From NCBI GenBank assembly GCA_037178855.1, contig JASJZC010000004.1:2666001-2730000 (forward strand): a stretch of DNA of 64,000 nt. Direction: 5' to 3'. The position numbers and the translations under genes are program-made. The stretch is from Oscheius sp. JU75 (taxonomy: Eukaryota > Nematoda > Chromadorea > Rhabditida > Rhabditidae). Every line of letters starts with the position of its first letter. Positions within the stretch are counted from its first letter, which is position 1. This document shows positions 36,616-50,196 of this stretch, in pieces. The notes beneath the pieces are model-generated. The model was not told the DNA's origin. It ran no database searches and saw nothing but the letters and a program-made list of their open reading frames with translations.

Positions 36616-39600
36616 ATGGACTCCAACTATCAGACGCCACTCCGAACCCCTCGATCACGACGAAGGGCAGTCTCTCCCCAATCCGTCTATCACTCCCCCT
36701 ACCAAGTAAGAAAATCCACTTTGCCAAACCGAACTTCCTTCAGGTTTTAGAACTGACACCTCAAATGGACAGCGCCGACGACGTCAGGAAACGGCTAGTG
36801 GAGCAGGACGGTATTATCCAAGAACTCCGAGGAACTGTCGAGGTTTGACTACTGGCTTTTAAGCAAAAACTCATTTTCAGGGCTTACAAAAAGATATGTC
36901 AGAGAAGCTGAACGACAGTTTCTTCGTCGAGACATCCCAGAAGATCAGTTTGTCCGAGAGTCGCGTCCACAGGAGAGACGTCGAGATGCTGAGGAACAAA
37001 ATAGACGAACAGAAGGAACAGGTCCGATCGATCAGGAAGGAAAAGGACGAGGAGAAGAAGAAATGGCTGGTTCAGGTAAAAAGGATGCATTTGCCAGGAA
37101 AACATCAACTTTTCAGGCAATGGAACTGAAAAATGCAGAGGAAAAAATTGTATGTTTGGAGCAGGAACTGGAGTATGATGAGAATAAAATACGTGAACTG
37201 GAGATTAAAATTGCGGAGCAGTTTGGAGACATCAGTACTCTACGGAATGAACTTTCGGAGGTGAACAGGAAGAAGGAAAGTGCCGAGGAACGACTCAAAA
37301 ATGAGAAGGTCAAAGTGGCCGAGCTAAAAGTCAAAATGGAAAAGTTGAAAACATCTCTGGAGGAGAGTAGGAAAAGAGAGCTGGAACTCAATGTCCAGTT
37401 GGACAGCCAGAAAGAGGTAGGTAGACACTCTTCAAGTTTATTAAAGAAAAAAAATCGATTTGATCGGTTAGATGCGTTGCTTACAACTCTAATTTTAGGC
37501 AAGAAGGAGCGCGGAACAAGCTCTCGACCAGTTCCGGAACACGGAAAAGAACCAGGTTCTGAGTGAAATTCAGCAGATTACCACTCAGCTGATTACAATA
37601 CCTCAAGTCAAGATTCCTGATGTAAGTTCTGGTATACGAATCCAATGAAAATCGATTTTAGATGCCAGCAATCGAACAGTTGGGTGCTTTGAAGAACACA
37701 ATCGAGTTCAAGAACAAAGAAATCGCAGATCTGAAGGAACGCGAACAGGACTTGCAACAGGTGTTATCTCTTATCATTTGAATTTGGCGGGCGGAAAAAC
37801 ATTCAAATTTTCAGCATCTCGAGGAAGAGAAGAAGAAGCTCTCGTCTGCGGAGAAGGAGATTCGTTCCTTGAAACAGGATCTGCTGGATTCGGAGGACAC
37901 AAAGATCTCCACAACTCTACTCTTGGAGGCTGATAAGGTCAGTTATCCTACCTTTAAAATTGCTAAGAAGCGTCCATCTGTTACACATGTCAACTCTAAT
38001 CTGGGATAACACCTGACAACGTTTGTAGCCTTTTCTGTCAAGTATTATCCTACATTAGAGTTTACAAGATGAGTAAGAAAAGAGTCAAACAGTTCAAATG
38101 AGCACTAGGTCGCTCCATCAGGAGCGTAAGCGACAGGTCGTAAATAAGTCTTTTTTCAGTTGAAAGAACAGAAAGCAGAGATCCGCTGTGAACTGATCAA
38201 ACAACAGAAGGAGAACAAGAAACTTATGGAGAAGATAGAACAGGTTGGCATTTCTAATCCAGGAGTAGGCACAGACACATTTCAGATGGATGTTAGTACC
38301 GCGGTCAAGGAAGAACTTTCTCTGAAAACAACGGAGGTACAGACTCTCCAGATCGATAAGACTCTTCTCAATGAAAAGATCACCGCCCTCTCTGGACAGA
38401 TCTCCGATCTCGAAGAGAAACTCCGAAAGAAACAGGAAGAGTACGAAGAGGCTGTCGACGACAAGGAGGAGAAGAATCAGCTGAAAAAGATACGGGACAA
38501 TCTGCAAGACTCGAATACCGAGCTCCGGAAGCTCGTTATCAACCTGGATGAACAGTGTGAAAAGTACAGGGTAAGAGCTCTGGGAGAGATTGTATACCAA
38601 CAAGTTTAGGAGAAGAGAAATCGTGCTGAAAGTAACTTGAAGCGAATTCAGGAAGAATTGAGAGACAAGCTTCGAGAGAAAGAAATAGAGAACGAAGGAG
38701 TCCGTGCCTCAGAGGCCGAAGTCTCTCAGCTGAAGGCAGAAAAAGAGAGACTTGAGAACAAGATCATTTATCTGAAGGAAGAACTCCAGGAATGTCATAG
38801 TGACTATCGAGAGGAACTGGCCAGAATGGCGAGGGAGATCAGTGAGTCGAAGAGGAAGGCCAGAGACGCCAGTGAGCAGGGAGACCACTCTATTGTGAGT
38901 TCACACTCGACATTGGTTTGATATACTTTAATTTAGCTCATTTCTGATCTGAAGAAGCAGCTGACCCAGAAGGAGACTGACGCCAAGGGCAATAAGAGAC
39001 GGATTGATGAGCTTATACAGGACAACGAAAAGCTCCAGGCTCAGGTATGCAGCAAAAATGAGAGGATAGAAAAGTATTTCAGGTGACAAAAGTCCTCGAG
39101 AACCAGAGGGCGATCACCGAAGAGAATGTCAATCTCCGAAAGGCCTTGGCCGAAGCCATCTACAAGGGCGAAAAACATAAACAGGATCTGGAGGAGCAGA
39201 AGGAAATCTGCAAAGATTTCGCTGAGAAAGTCGGCGAATATGAGGAGAAGATGGGCAAGATGGCTGACGAATTGAATGATTTGGAAGATGCTGTTGATGA
39301 GAAGGACGGACTGATCTCGTATCTCCAGTCTCAGATCAACGTCAAGCAGATGCCCAAAGTTGGTCGACGTAGTACACTTCTCAAGACCATCAGCGATGTC
39401 AGTCTCTTATCGGTGAGTCCTTGTCTTGACAGATCTGATACTTGTCTCTAGAGCACTGCTGAACCGGTCGAAAGTGCTGACATGGAAGAGGTCATGGAGC
39501 TCGAAAACCAACTCAGCAAACTGAGAAAGGAAAGAGACGAGAAGAAACAAAGTGAGTGACATGTTTTTGTCTTACAGGCTGAAATTTCCAGTGTTACACG

Positions 39601-41568
39601 AACGTCGCAACACTCCACCGACTATCGAGCCATTCAAGGCTCCATTGGCTCCGATCAGAGAGATCCAAAACGTTCATGGTAATCAACAAGCTGTGTCCAA
39701 GATGAAAGGAACGATGAGGCACGACATTCCTCACAAGTAAGTGAACCGTTTTAGTTCTAATAAATGATTTCATTTTCAGATGGAAGGACCTTCGCAACAT
39801 CGGAATCTTCAGTCTGAAATGCGCCGTCTGCTTTGTTGGAATCCCCTCTTTCTACAAGGCCCGTCGCTGTAGTCATTGTGGCGTGATGGTCCATCTCCAA
39901 TGCTCTCGACGAGTCGTCAATACCTGTGGCCTTCCGGATGAATGTGCCAACTTCTACCTCGAATCTCACAGCGCTCCAGTTGGAAGAATGAACGGCTGGA
40001 TCCGAATCTTCCGCGACGACACTGATTCTCGTTCCTGGGATTCTTGTTGGGGTCTGATGGACGACAAATCTATCAGTTTCTACGACAAGGAGAGTGTCGA
40101 AGGAGATCTCTCGAAGCCCTTTTTGAAAGTGGATTTGTACAACGAGAACTTCCTGGTCAGAGCGGGATCGGCAGCTCCCTCGAATGCTGACGCCTGTACT
40201 CAAGCAGCCAGCATCATTCAGCTCAAATTGAACAAGATGTCGATCTACATCCTGGCCCCCTCTCTCCAATCAGCTAAGCGCTGGACCGAGGCCCTTCAGG
40301 CTGCTCAAACGAGAAGAATGATGCTGACTCGGAAACCCAGTTCGTTCTCAGAACAGAGTTGTATCTTGACCCTGAACGCCCCAAACAATCTGACTGTTCA
40401 TACGACCGCAATGATCGAAGACTGTCTTTTGATTGGAGCAAAGGCCGGCCTCTTCTTCACTCATGTCAGCTCGCCGAGGTTACCTATCAGAATTGGAGGA
40501 GTGGATTCAGTTCTCTGTGTAAGCTTTTGAAAGTAATGTAGTCAATTTTCTGCTTTAGATGGAAGTCATGTCCGATATCAACACTGTTGCTCTGATTACC
40601 GGTCAACAGAAACACTTATCCGTCATTCCGTTGTCGAATCTGAAGAATCAGCTTAGTTCCGCGCAACCATCTGTTCGACTGGATGTCATTTCCAATCTCT
40701 CACATCTCCATCTTCTCGCCTATCACCAACAAGACGGACACAAATATCTCTTTGTTGCCGACGCGGTCAAACTCCATGTCCTGAAATACAACGGGAACAG
40801 AGATGTCTTCGTTCTCTTCCACGTAAACCCACTAATAATTTCATTTCAAAAATATCTTCAGTCTATCGAAACCAGCGAGCCACCGATGTGTCTGCAGTCG
40901 ACACCCAACGGGTTCTACTTCGGAGCAGATAGCTTCTATCGAATTGAGTTCAGTTCTACTCAACCCCGGGCCATTCCCTTGGCTCCTGCTCACGTGGCTG
41001 ACTATCCTATCGCTATTCTGAACATCGGGGAAGACGACGAGCTGCTTCTCGCCTATCAGAGTAAGTCATGTAAGACACTAGATAAACATCTGGTTTCAGA
41101 CTACGGAATCTTTGTGAACTCCTGCGGAGACAGAACAAGAGAACAGGTAGTCGAGTGGGAGCAGATGCCCATGGAATTTGTCTTCACTGCTCCGTTCCTC
41201 TATGTCATCCACTATGATTCCATCGAAATCATGCAAATCGCCGAGAACCTGGGCCAAAAGCCTTGCAAGTGAGTGCCTGAATTTATGCTGACCAAAACAT
41301 TTTGCAGGACAATTTTGGAAGAGAGAGAAGTCTTCGCCTGTCAGAATGCCCACATTGTTGGCTGCCGACCGAATGGAGACATTTTCGTCTCAATTTCTAA
41401 CAAACAGTCGACAGAGGTTAGCACTTTTCTTTCGACTATAACCTTTCTCATTTGCAGCTGCACAAGTTCAATGCAACCTCTCAGAAAAGAACCATGAAAC
41501 GACGAGGAATCTCTCTTTCTCACTTTGCTTCAGCCTCGGCGAAACAGTCCAAGATGTCTTCTTCCTAA
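36616..41568 (+). CDS. Citron-like coiled-coil protein with C1, PH and CNH domains, no kinase domain
   Basis: The start MDSNYQTPLRTPRSRRR lies 5 nt after a CTTTGCAG acceptor. After a short basic head, a very long coiled coil runs through about 36780-39540 in many exons (for example QVRSIRKEKDEEKKKW and LKAEKERLENKIIYLKEEL). Next come a C1 zinc finger (KCAVCF and CSHCGVMVHLQCS, 39780-39950), a PH domain (GWIRIFRDD to RWTEALQAA, 39980-40310) and a Citron-homology domain (from LTLNAPNNLTVHTTAMIEDC to the end near 41500). The order matches the C-terminal two thirds of Citron kinase, which links Rho, anillin and the midbody in cytokinesis. No kinase domain is encoded before the coiled coil; C. elegans also has a kinase-less Citron relative. 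The tail ends KQSKMSSS. One intron (37938-38159) contains a repeat. Confidence 0.88.
37945..38137 (+). repeat. Dispersed hairpin-ended repeat, copy 2 (inside a Citron-like intron)
   Basis: This copy fills most of the 222-nt intron 37938-38159, where neighbouring introns are 35-50 nt. It carries a long imperfect inverted repeat (37988-38019 against 38035-38066) and ends in the hairpin CGCTCC-ATCA-GGAGCG, flanked by GTCGCT and AGCGAC arms. It aligns with 34023-34180 in the same orientation. Confidence 0.65.
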
Positions 41569-41689
41569 TGATCCTCAAGTCAATTTAGCTTGTTATTCGA
41601 AGCTTGTCAAACTGATGAATAAACCATATTTGAAAAATCTTTTGACAAATATATCCCGTGTTTAAAGATTATCAAATAACTGGACTTTG

Positions 41690-42150
41690 CTCATTATCGC
41701 AATTGCATCGTCTTTCGACGAGAGAAAGGTCTCTGAATCTCCGTTCTGCAGAATGTCCCCGTTTCTTGGTTTTGATCCGAAAACCGTTAATGTAATTCCA
41801 AGTAGACAAAACTTCTGACGAAATTGATTGGCTCTCCGTTAAGCACAAGTTCTCCAAGCTACTTTTCTCATCGTATGACATAAAGTTTAACATCATCGGC
41901 AAATTGAGCAACTTTAACCTCACGTGATAAGCTTGAGGATTATATGATATTTGCTACATAGAGATTGAATAAATTGAATAGTAGGTTCAATGCTGAGCAA
42001 TCTTTCAGTGAAGAAATATTTCAACCATCTGAATAATTTTCCTCTGAGTTTTCAATAAATCAAAAAGAATAGTATGGTTTACTGTGTCAAAAGCCTTCCT
42101 AACAACAAAGTAAATCACGTCTATCGGCAGTGACAGAGCAGCTCGACTTT
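41690..42150 (-). mobile_element. Decayed non-LTR (LINE) retrotransposon, reverse-transcriptase fragment
   Basis: On the minus strand, three reverse-transcriptase blocks occur in the right order: RKAFDTVNHTILFDLL (about 42045-42097), an S-x-L-x-x-LLFNLF block followed by VKVAQFADDVKLYV with the catalytic FADD (41892-41903), and INGFRIKTKK (41762-41793). Stops and frameshifts interrupt them, and the spacing between the first block and FADD is only about 56 codons, half of the usual distance, so part is deleted. No endonuclease or tail is seen. It lies between the Citron-like and Ly6-like genes. Confidence 0.72.
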
Positions 42151-42262
42151 AGAGATCTACCTTCACCAATAATGTACCTAACTGTTGAATAACCCTATTT
42201 GAATCTCTCACAAAGGTCGAACAGCAGTCATTAGCCCTTGTGGTTCCCTTCCGGTCTATTCA

Positions 42263-42838
42263 ATGCATCTCCTGCTCTTGACCACCCTCGTTTTAGCCGT
42301 TGCCTCTGACGAGACAGATGTCGAGGTAAGTCGTTGAGTTTCAATTAGATCTCAACAAACAGATAGTCTCTCTCGATGAACAGTTCCAATGCAACTTCTG
42401 TCTGCATTCTCGGAAGAAGAAGGACCAGGCAGACGGGACCAATCAGAATCCAGACTGCATGAATCATCTCAAGTTCGGATCTCGAACAGATCTAAGAAGA
42501 GTCTGTACCAGTGTGGAAAAGTACTGTATCGTGAGTTGATATCTGTTTGCAGAACACATACAGTTTCAGTCCACCGTCACCAATCTCAACGGATTCTTTG
42601 TTCAGGTCGAGAGAGACTGTTCCGAGGAGTGCCGTGAAGGTTAGTTGACGAAAGATAAAGAAATGTTCAGTCAGGTTGCACGGAACACGGCTACGGACTG
42701 TTCTACACAGAGTGTACTCGATGTTGTCGTGAGACACTCTGCAACGAATGGGATGGAAAGGACTACTACATGCCTAACAATGTTCCTCTTTCCAGCTATC
42801 TCTTCTTTTGTTCTGTCCTCACTCTTTTTCTTCAATAA
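42263..42838 (+). CDS. Ly6-like cysteine-rich protein, probably GPI-anchored
   Basis: Four exons. [15 protein letters not shown] is a signal peptide. The mature domain starts with [13 protein letters not shown] and has cysteines at about the spacing of nematode three-finger proteins, including [20 protein letters not shown] and the end motif [11 protein letters not shown]. After a short spacer, [13 protein letters not shown] forms a hydrophobic C-terminus directly before the stop, as expected for GPI attachment. The last exon start needs the acceptor tgttcagtcag rather than the one 4 nt upstream to keep the frame. It was probably made on the cell surface of a somatic or sensory tissue, but nothing here says which. 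It differs from the similar protein at 1012 by having the anchor tail. Confidence 0.75.
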
Positions 42839-43474
42839 ACAAAGCTGTATCAGTGTCGTTTCGGACAGCCTTGTGAGGAGAATCGATACCTTGATAAGAC
42901 GCTGTCAGTCGTGTTTCCTTCTTCTACTACGTTTAGTCAACGAAGCAACAGACATTTTTCCCCCAGCCATTCACCTGGTTTACAATCCTTTTCATTCGTG
43001 TGAATCACGACCATTTTTCGCGCCAAAGAAACCGCTCCAGGTACCTATGTGGAACAGCTGTTTGCGATAGTTTGAAACCTTTATAGTATTTCGAGATTAC
43101 TAAGATCTGCTAAAAAAAAATGTAGAATTCCAAGTGCTTTAGTCATAGCTCTGGATGACTGGGAGCTACGTTGATAAGAGAAAAAAAAGAGCAGTTTTCC
43201 CCCTTTTACTATCTGTAGTCAGCCCCTCTTTTCTGATGTTCAGTTTCCAAATTCTTTCATCACTCTTACAGCATTTACCAATTTCTCTCTACTGCAGTTA
43301 GAAAAGGTTACTGCGGTCTGTTGATATTGTGGTTATCTGGGCTAGATGAATCATTTGAAACGTCATGTCGCCCGGACCTACGTTTCAGTTACAGCCTTTT
43401 TAACCGCGTTCCCTTTTGCACTTGACTCACATATGGCTGCAGTAGAATTCGTTTTCCAGTGATAAAGGACCACA
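42839..43474. other. Intergenic region
   Basis: About 640 nt between the Ly6-like gene and the CRIB gene with no supported gene; the short frame running to 43070 is the read-through of the upstream gene's 3' side. It presumably holds the 3' UTR of one and the promoter of the other. Confidence 0.5.
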
Positions 43475-45315
43475 ATGCCAGCAGCCGCACCGACAGCACC
43501 GCCTAGACGACGAAAAGAACTCACCAAAAAAGACATTTCCGAGCCCTACGACTTTGTGTAATACAGTTTTTTGACCTAAACACAAAACATTTAAGTCATA
43601 CCGCACATGTGGGACTAGACTTCAAATCGGAGGATGTTAGGAACGCAATCAAGCCTGTGGCTTCGGCAGGAAGATTGTCTTCGTCTGATCATGTCTACGA
43701 ATCAGTCAATAGACAGCAAGAGACCCCAATTTTGGTAGCAGGATCTAAAAAGGAGGAGATTTCTCCACCCATTGTGAGTAGGAAAAGTTTCGGACCACAG
43801 TTCGAGAAGATGCCATTGTTGGATCAAATATGGGTGATTTTAGGAGATGGCTCCAGAATACGTGAGCTTAAAGGCGCCAAGCAGTTCTTCTATGCCTGCA
43901 AAGCCAGCACCTGTCGCTCCTACTGGCCAGGAAGATGTGGTCGATTATATGAATCGACCGTCTCAGCACATTTATCAGAATCTAGGAACAGAGTAAGTAT
44001 CTTCGCATGGTGTATATACATTTACGTTGAAGGAAACCTCGTCCGAGCAAGAAAAAGAATCCCCCTCCTCCGCCTCCACCTCAAGCAGCCAAGCCAAAGA
44101 TTGAGACTCCACAATGCGTAGAAAAAGAACCAGCTGTAGTGCTTCGAAAAACTAGCAAAGATCAGAGAACTAACGAAATACCACCAGAAGAAATGTGCAG
44201 AATCGACACTCCGAAGAGAGTCGAAGCAGTTCCGGTTTCGGTTGTCATAGAAAGGCCGGGAATGTTGGGAGAGATGAGACTAGGACTTGACGATCCGATT
44301 CCTCTGACTACGGGAGTAGCTTCTTCCAAGTACAGGTCTCCATCTATGTTGACACCGGAGAAACCAAAAGGTAAACCTTATTTGTCGACCATAAATGTGG
44401 TTCAGAAATGGCAGTTGATGTCCCCACTCCAATGCGTACACCTGATCCCGTGAACATAGAAAAGGAACAACAGCGGAAGTCGAAAGCCCATCTGGTCAAA
44501 GGTATAGTTCACCCAGCACGTTCTGACAAATGAGTTTTAGAACCAGCAATAGATGTTCCTCCAACTCCTTCGGCAGTAGCGGAACCCCAAAAAATCATCC
44601 TTCCGGAGCCCATTCCCGTAGAACAGAAGAGGTCGGCCTCAACTTCACCAGTCATGACAGCAGAGGAACCTCAAGAACCTGCTGGTCGGCCAGTCTTCGT
44701 TCCCGGAAATGCAGCCAGAGCCAATCCTCTGCTCAAAAACGTCATTTCGGAGTTGAAAACAAAACAGTCAAAGGATGACATTGTTGAAGAGGAAGAGGAG
44801 CACGAGTATGTCACCGTTACTGGATTTAGAGTTGGTCAAGGAATTGTTGAAAACGGAGCTGCACCCAAATCGGGAAATGAGAGACAATCTGTCCTCAATA
44901 CTGAATATGTAAAGCTTAAAAAGACCGAGCCTGAGACGAAAGAGTCTGTTTCTGTAGAGGAGGTCACACCAACAAATCCAACGACAGTTCAAGAAAACGC
45001 AAATGCAGTAGAAGCACCAGCGTCGGCTATCCCATCAACAAAAAAGCCGTCTCTCAAAAAGGAACCCACAAAAATGAAGCAAGTTGCTCTGGACAAAGAA
45101 GACTCAGAGAACGGAAAACTAGCTCCTATTCCTGTTCCAAAGCCGAGAAGGACTGTGGGCGTTTGTTTTTACCCTATTTTTAAGTTATTGATCACTTCTA
45201 GGTATCATTCGATTCAAAGAACGAGGAAGACGAGGAGAACAAGATGAAAGGAACATCAGACGATGGAGTTGACACAGGTTACAGCGACGAAGAGGCGGAA
45301 ATTATCAGATTGTAA
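43475..45315 (+). CDS. CRIB-domain protein with proline-rich, disordered body (Cdc42/Rac effector candidate)
   Basis: The first two exons join to give KKDISEPYDFVHTAHVGLD, a complete CRIB/PBD motif (ISxPxxFxHxxHVGxD) that binds GTP-loaded Cdc42 or Rac; it begins only about 20 residues from the start. The rest is low in hydrophobics: a proline run (KKKNPPPPPPPQ), many Pro/Glu/Lys repeats, an acidic patch (VEEEEEHEYVTVTGF), a possible SH3 ligand (PIPVPKPRRT) and an acidic end (GYSDEEAEIIRL). One short block, VFVPGNAARANPLLKNVISE, looks like a structured motif, but I do not recognise it. There is no kinase or WH1/VCA domain, so it is neither PAK nor WASP. The ATG is 15 nt after a TTTTCCAG acceptor. 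The gene converges on UDP-glucose pyrophosphorylase. Confidence 0.75.
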
Positions 45316-45462
45316 AAAGGCAATAAAAAGATGCAGTAAGAGAAAAGGCACTTTACTATATTCTTTCATAAAATTTTACATAGAATCTAGGAAAAACACT
45401 AAAATTGAATGAATCTGTACACCGTAGGTAAGTGGCAATTATTAGAAGTCCTTCTCTCCCTT

Positions 45463-47800
<2,338 letters not shown>

Positions 47801-47928
47801 TCTGGAGATCGAGATGAATGAAGGAAAGAGAAAGAGAGAAGGCCGACAAGATGGACCGGTTGATCGAATCGGGATATTTGGAACAACAAGTGGTTTCTCA
47901 CAATAGATCGTTTTCTTTATAAACTCAC

Positions 47929-48003
47929 AGGTGGAGGACAAATGCTTGTGAGACGAAGACGAGCCTCTTTTGCTGCTGTTGCCGCTGCCGCTGCCGAGCT
48001 CAT
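47929..48003 (-). CDS. ugp-1: Alternative first coding exon of UDP-glucose pyrophosphorylase (B)
   Basis: ATG at 48003 opens MSSAAAAATAAKEARLRLTS and ends in ICPPP at a GTGAG donor, 25 codons, phase 0. It can join PPLFNTMPR (47612-47638) or SSEEWK directly. It cannot join the 47744-47800 exon without meeting a stop, so the two are mutually exclusive starts. A TATATAAG box lies about 78 nt upstream of the ATG. Confidence 0.6.
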
Positions 48004-48080
48004 AGTTGTGTGAGAATGATAAGGTCGTACGGGGGACAAAAAGGGGTATCTACCGCGTGGACTAACCCTTCGCTGCAGTT

Positions 48081-48105
48081 CTTATATACCCATGTAATTG
48101 ATAAC
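48081..48105 (-). promoter_or_regulatory. TATA box with adjacent GATA site, promoter of ugp-1 exon B
   Basis: On the minus strand TATATAAG (48081-48088) is preceded about 11 nt upstream by a TGATAA-type GATA site read on the plus strand at 48099-48104. A second TGATAA is at 48017-48022, between the box and the ATG. GATA sites next to a TATA box are typical of nematode intestinal promoters, which would fit a metabolic gene. Confidence 0.45.
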
Positions 48106-48886
48106 ATTTGGAACACTTAGCTCTAAGAATAAAACCCACGGGAGGCTCGAGAATAGCCGTAGACTTTCGGCGAGAAATGATGTGAGTTGCCGCGGCGAGC
48201 ATTTCGATATATAAGAGCTTGTTTTGTCAAGAAGGCCTTATATATCGTGACCACGTGAACTGTAATACCCGGACCCCCGCATCCCAAAACGGAACATACC
48301 AGATCGTCATACATGGTGCTTAGAAAACTAGGAGGAGAGTGGGAACGCTTCATCCTGACTCTTAGGCTACTATGATGATGCCAGCTGGCAGCAAATAAAC
48401 AGCCGAAGCTGGAATCAACGCAGCAATCCACGAAATCGGTCGCGACAATAGGCGCGAACTATGTAGGCTTCACGCGGCGCACAGAACAGGCTAGAATTGG
48501 AATGTGTTTGCACGTGGGTACAAAGGATGACCGAAAACGGAACGCTAGACATGATGACATAGTGTCCTACACTACAGGAAGTCGGAAATTCCTGTGGGAC
48601 ATAGGTTGACTGTTTGGACAGCTTTTGGTTCAAGTGGATGTTTCTAGAATAGACTATCCTAAAAGACCAACATTGGCTTTATAAGAGTAAGTGGAATCTG
48701 CGTGGTAGCGGCAAACAGAAATAAGTACAGGATAAGTACAAACTCTAAAAAAGTACAGGAGCGGACCGCCTACACTGTTTCTCACGAGGGACGTCAGTGG
48801 GCAAACAGTTTACATACATCGCGACCATTCTTCCGCTAACTATCTAGGTAAATAATGGGGAGAGCAAGGAGCAGAAGAAAACTCAC

Positions 48887-48943
48887 TTTGCTGGCTGCGA
48901 CCAGATTTGTACCACTACTGTTACTCGGCTTCCGGGTGGCCAT
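48887..48943 (-). CDS. ugp-1: Alternative first coding exon of UDP-glucose pyrophosphorylase (C)
   Basis: ATG at 48943 gives MATRKPSNSSGTNLVAASK, 19 codons, ending at a GTGAG donor in phase 0. It would splice over roughly 1.2 kb to the common exons. It has no other in-frame continuation locally, which supports its being a first exon; assignment to ugp-1 is by strand, phase and lack of another partner. Confidence 0.45.
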
Positions 48944-49640
48944 CTCTTCTTCCAGAAGAGAATCTAAAAATTTACACGATTGACATTCCAACACGAGCAT
49001 CGTCGCAAGAAAAGCTTGATTGCTGGGAGTGAAATTAGTCTTCGAATAATTTAGCCCCTTTTAGCTTTTGTCCAAGCTTCTAGAACAACTGGAAAATGGA
49101 TAACAGAGAGGCATTTGCGGTGGCGTTGGTCAACAAGGGGAGTGCATCGATTTCTCGTCTATTTGGAGCTTCAAGCTTTCCTGCATAATTCGCTCTCTTA
49201 TGATGGCTCCAAAGGAGGCAATCGGCAACATATTAGATGAGACAGTCTTTGAAAAAACAGGAGGTCATTGGAAGGATCAGAGGGTCTCCCCAGGAGTAAG
49301 CAAGGATTACACTGGACAATTGCTCGGCTGTTGCCACGTACACAAAGTAACTTTGGACAGGATTGAATGATCAAAAACCATTGGATTCACAAAATTGGCC
49401 ATTGACTAAACGTAGAGAGGAGTCGTAAACAGTAGTTTATCAGTAGCCTGTCCCGACCTCTGGATCACCCAGTGTTCCCTCTCGATATTTTCGTCCTTCT
49501 CTCAAAATATCAACAGATGGACAAAGTCGAGATGATCAAAAGCATGACTGGGCCTTCATCGCCGAACATTTGCATAAATGTCTAGCTGTCAACGGCCCGA
49601 TGTCAGTTCAAAGGAGATCCATCTTTCCTGCGCGGTCCAA
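48944..49640. other. Intergenic region
   Basis: About 700 nt between the most upstream ugp-1 exon and the ground-like gene. No gene or repeat seen. It must contain both divergent promoters. Confidence 0.5.
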
Positions 49641-50030
49641 ATGTTCCGAATTCTCGTCTTCGTACTTGTTGGACTCGCTACAGCTTTCTTGCTTGATGAT
49701 GAAACAGGTAGTCAATGATTAAAGATTGTGTACTCATTCAGAATCAGTAGCTGCAGCTCCTAGGAAATCTGAAGGTCCTTGTGCCGATGAAAGACTTCGC
49801 AAACTGATGCACCAGGTAAATTGTATCCAATATTTGAACTATTTTTCTAGGGAATGTCGGACAGTACGAGTGACTCCAAAAGGGGAATATCTACAGTCGT
49901 GACTGAGGCTGTCGGCGGCAGTTGGTCTGTCATCTGCGCCGAATGTAATTTCTCCTATCTGGCTCACTCAACCCAGTTCTGTGTTCATTCTCGGTACCAG
50001 ATAACCTGTCTTCTCTATCGAGACGATTGA
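49641..50030 (+). CDS. Secreted ground-like domain protein (nematode hedgehog-related family)
   Basis: Three exons. MFRILVFVLVGLATAFLL is a signal peptide. The remainder is a single ground-like domain: it opens with GPCADERLRKLM, contains SWSVICAECNFSYLA with the conserved aromatic, and ends HSTQFCVHSRYQITCLLY, giving the paired cysteines of the domain. The stop at 50028 follows directly. Ground-like and groundhog proteins are nematode-specific relatives of the hedgehog-related families, secreted by epidermal and other epithelia and connected with cuticle. The mature protein is about 85 residues, a normal size for a Grl-type protein. The family is strong evidence that this DNA is from a nematode. 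Confidence 0.82.
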
Positions 50031-50196
50031 ACAGATAAAATGTTTGTTTATCTGACATGACTCCAATGGACAGAGTGTAATGTTTTGAACCCGCTGTAGC
50101 TGTCAACCACTCGATAAAGGAGAAAAGAGTGGTAGATGACAATCTCGCCATATTTTGGTAGATCGTATCTCCGTTCAGTATGTTAATGTCACGGTC

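Noticed and set aside
48123-48633. Minus-strand frames between ugp-1 first exons
   Set aside because: They lie in what should be intron or promoter and show no domain or splice support.
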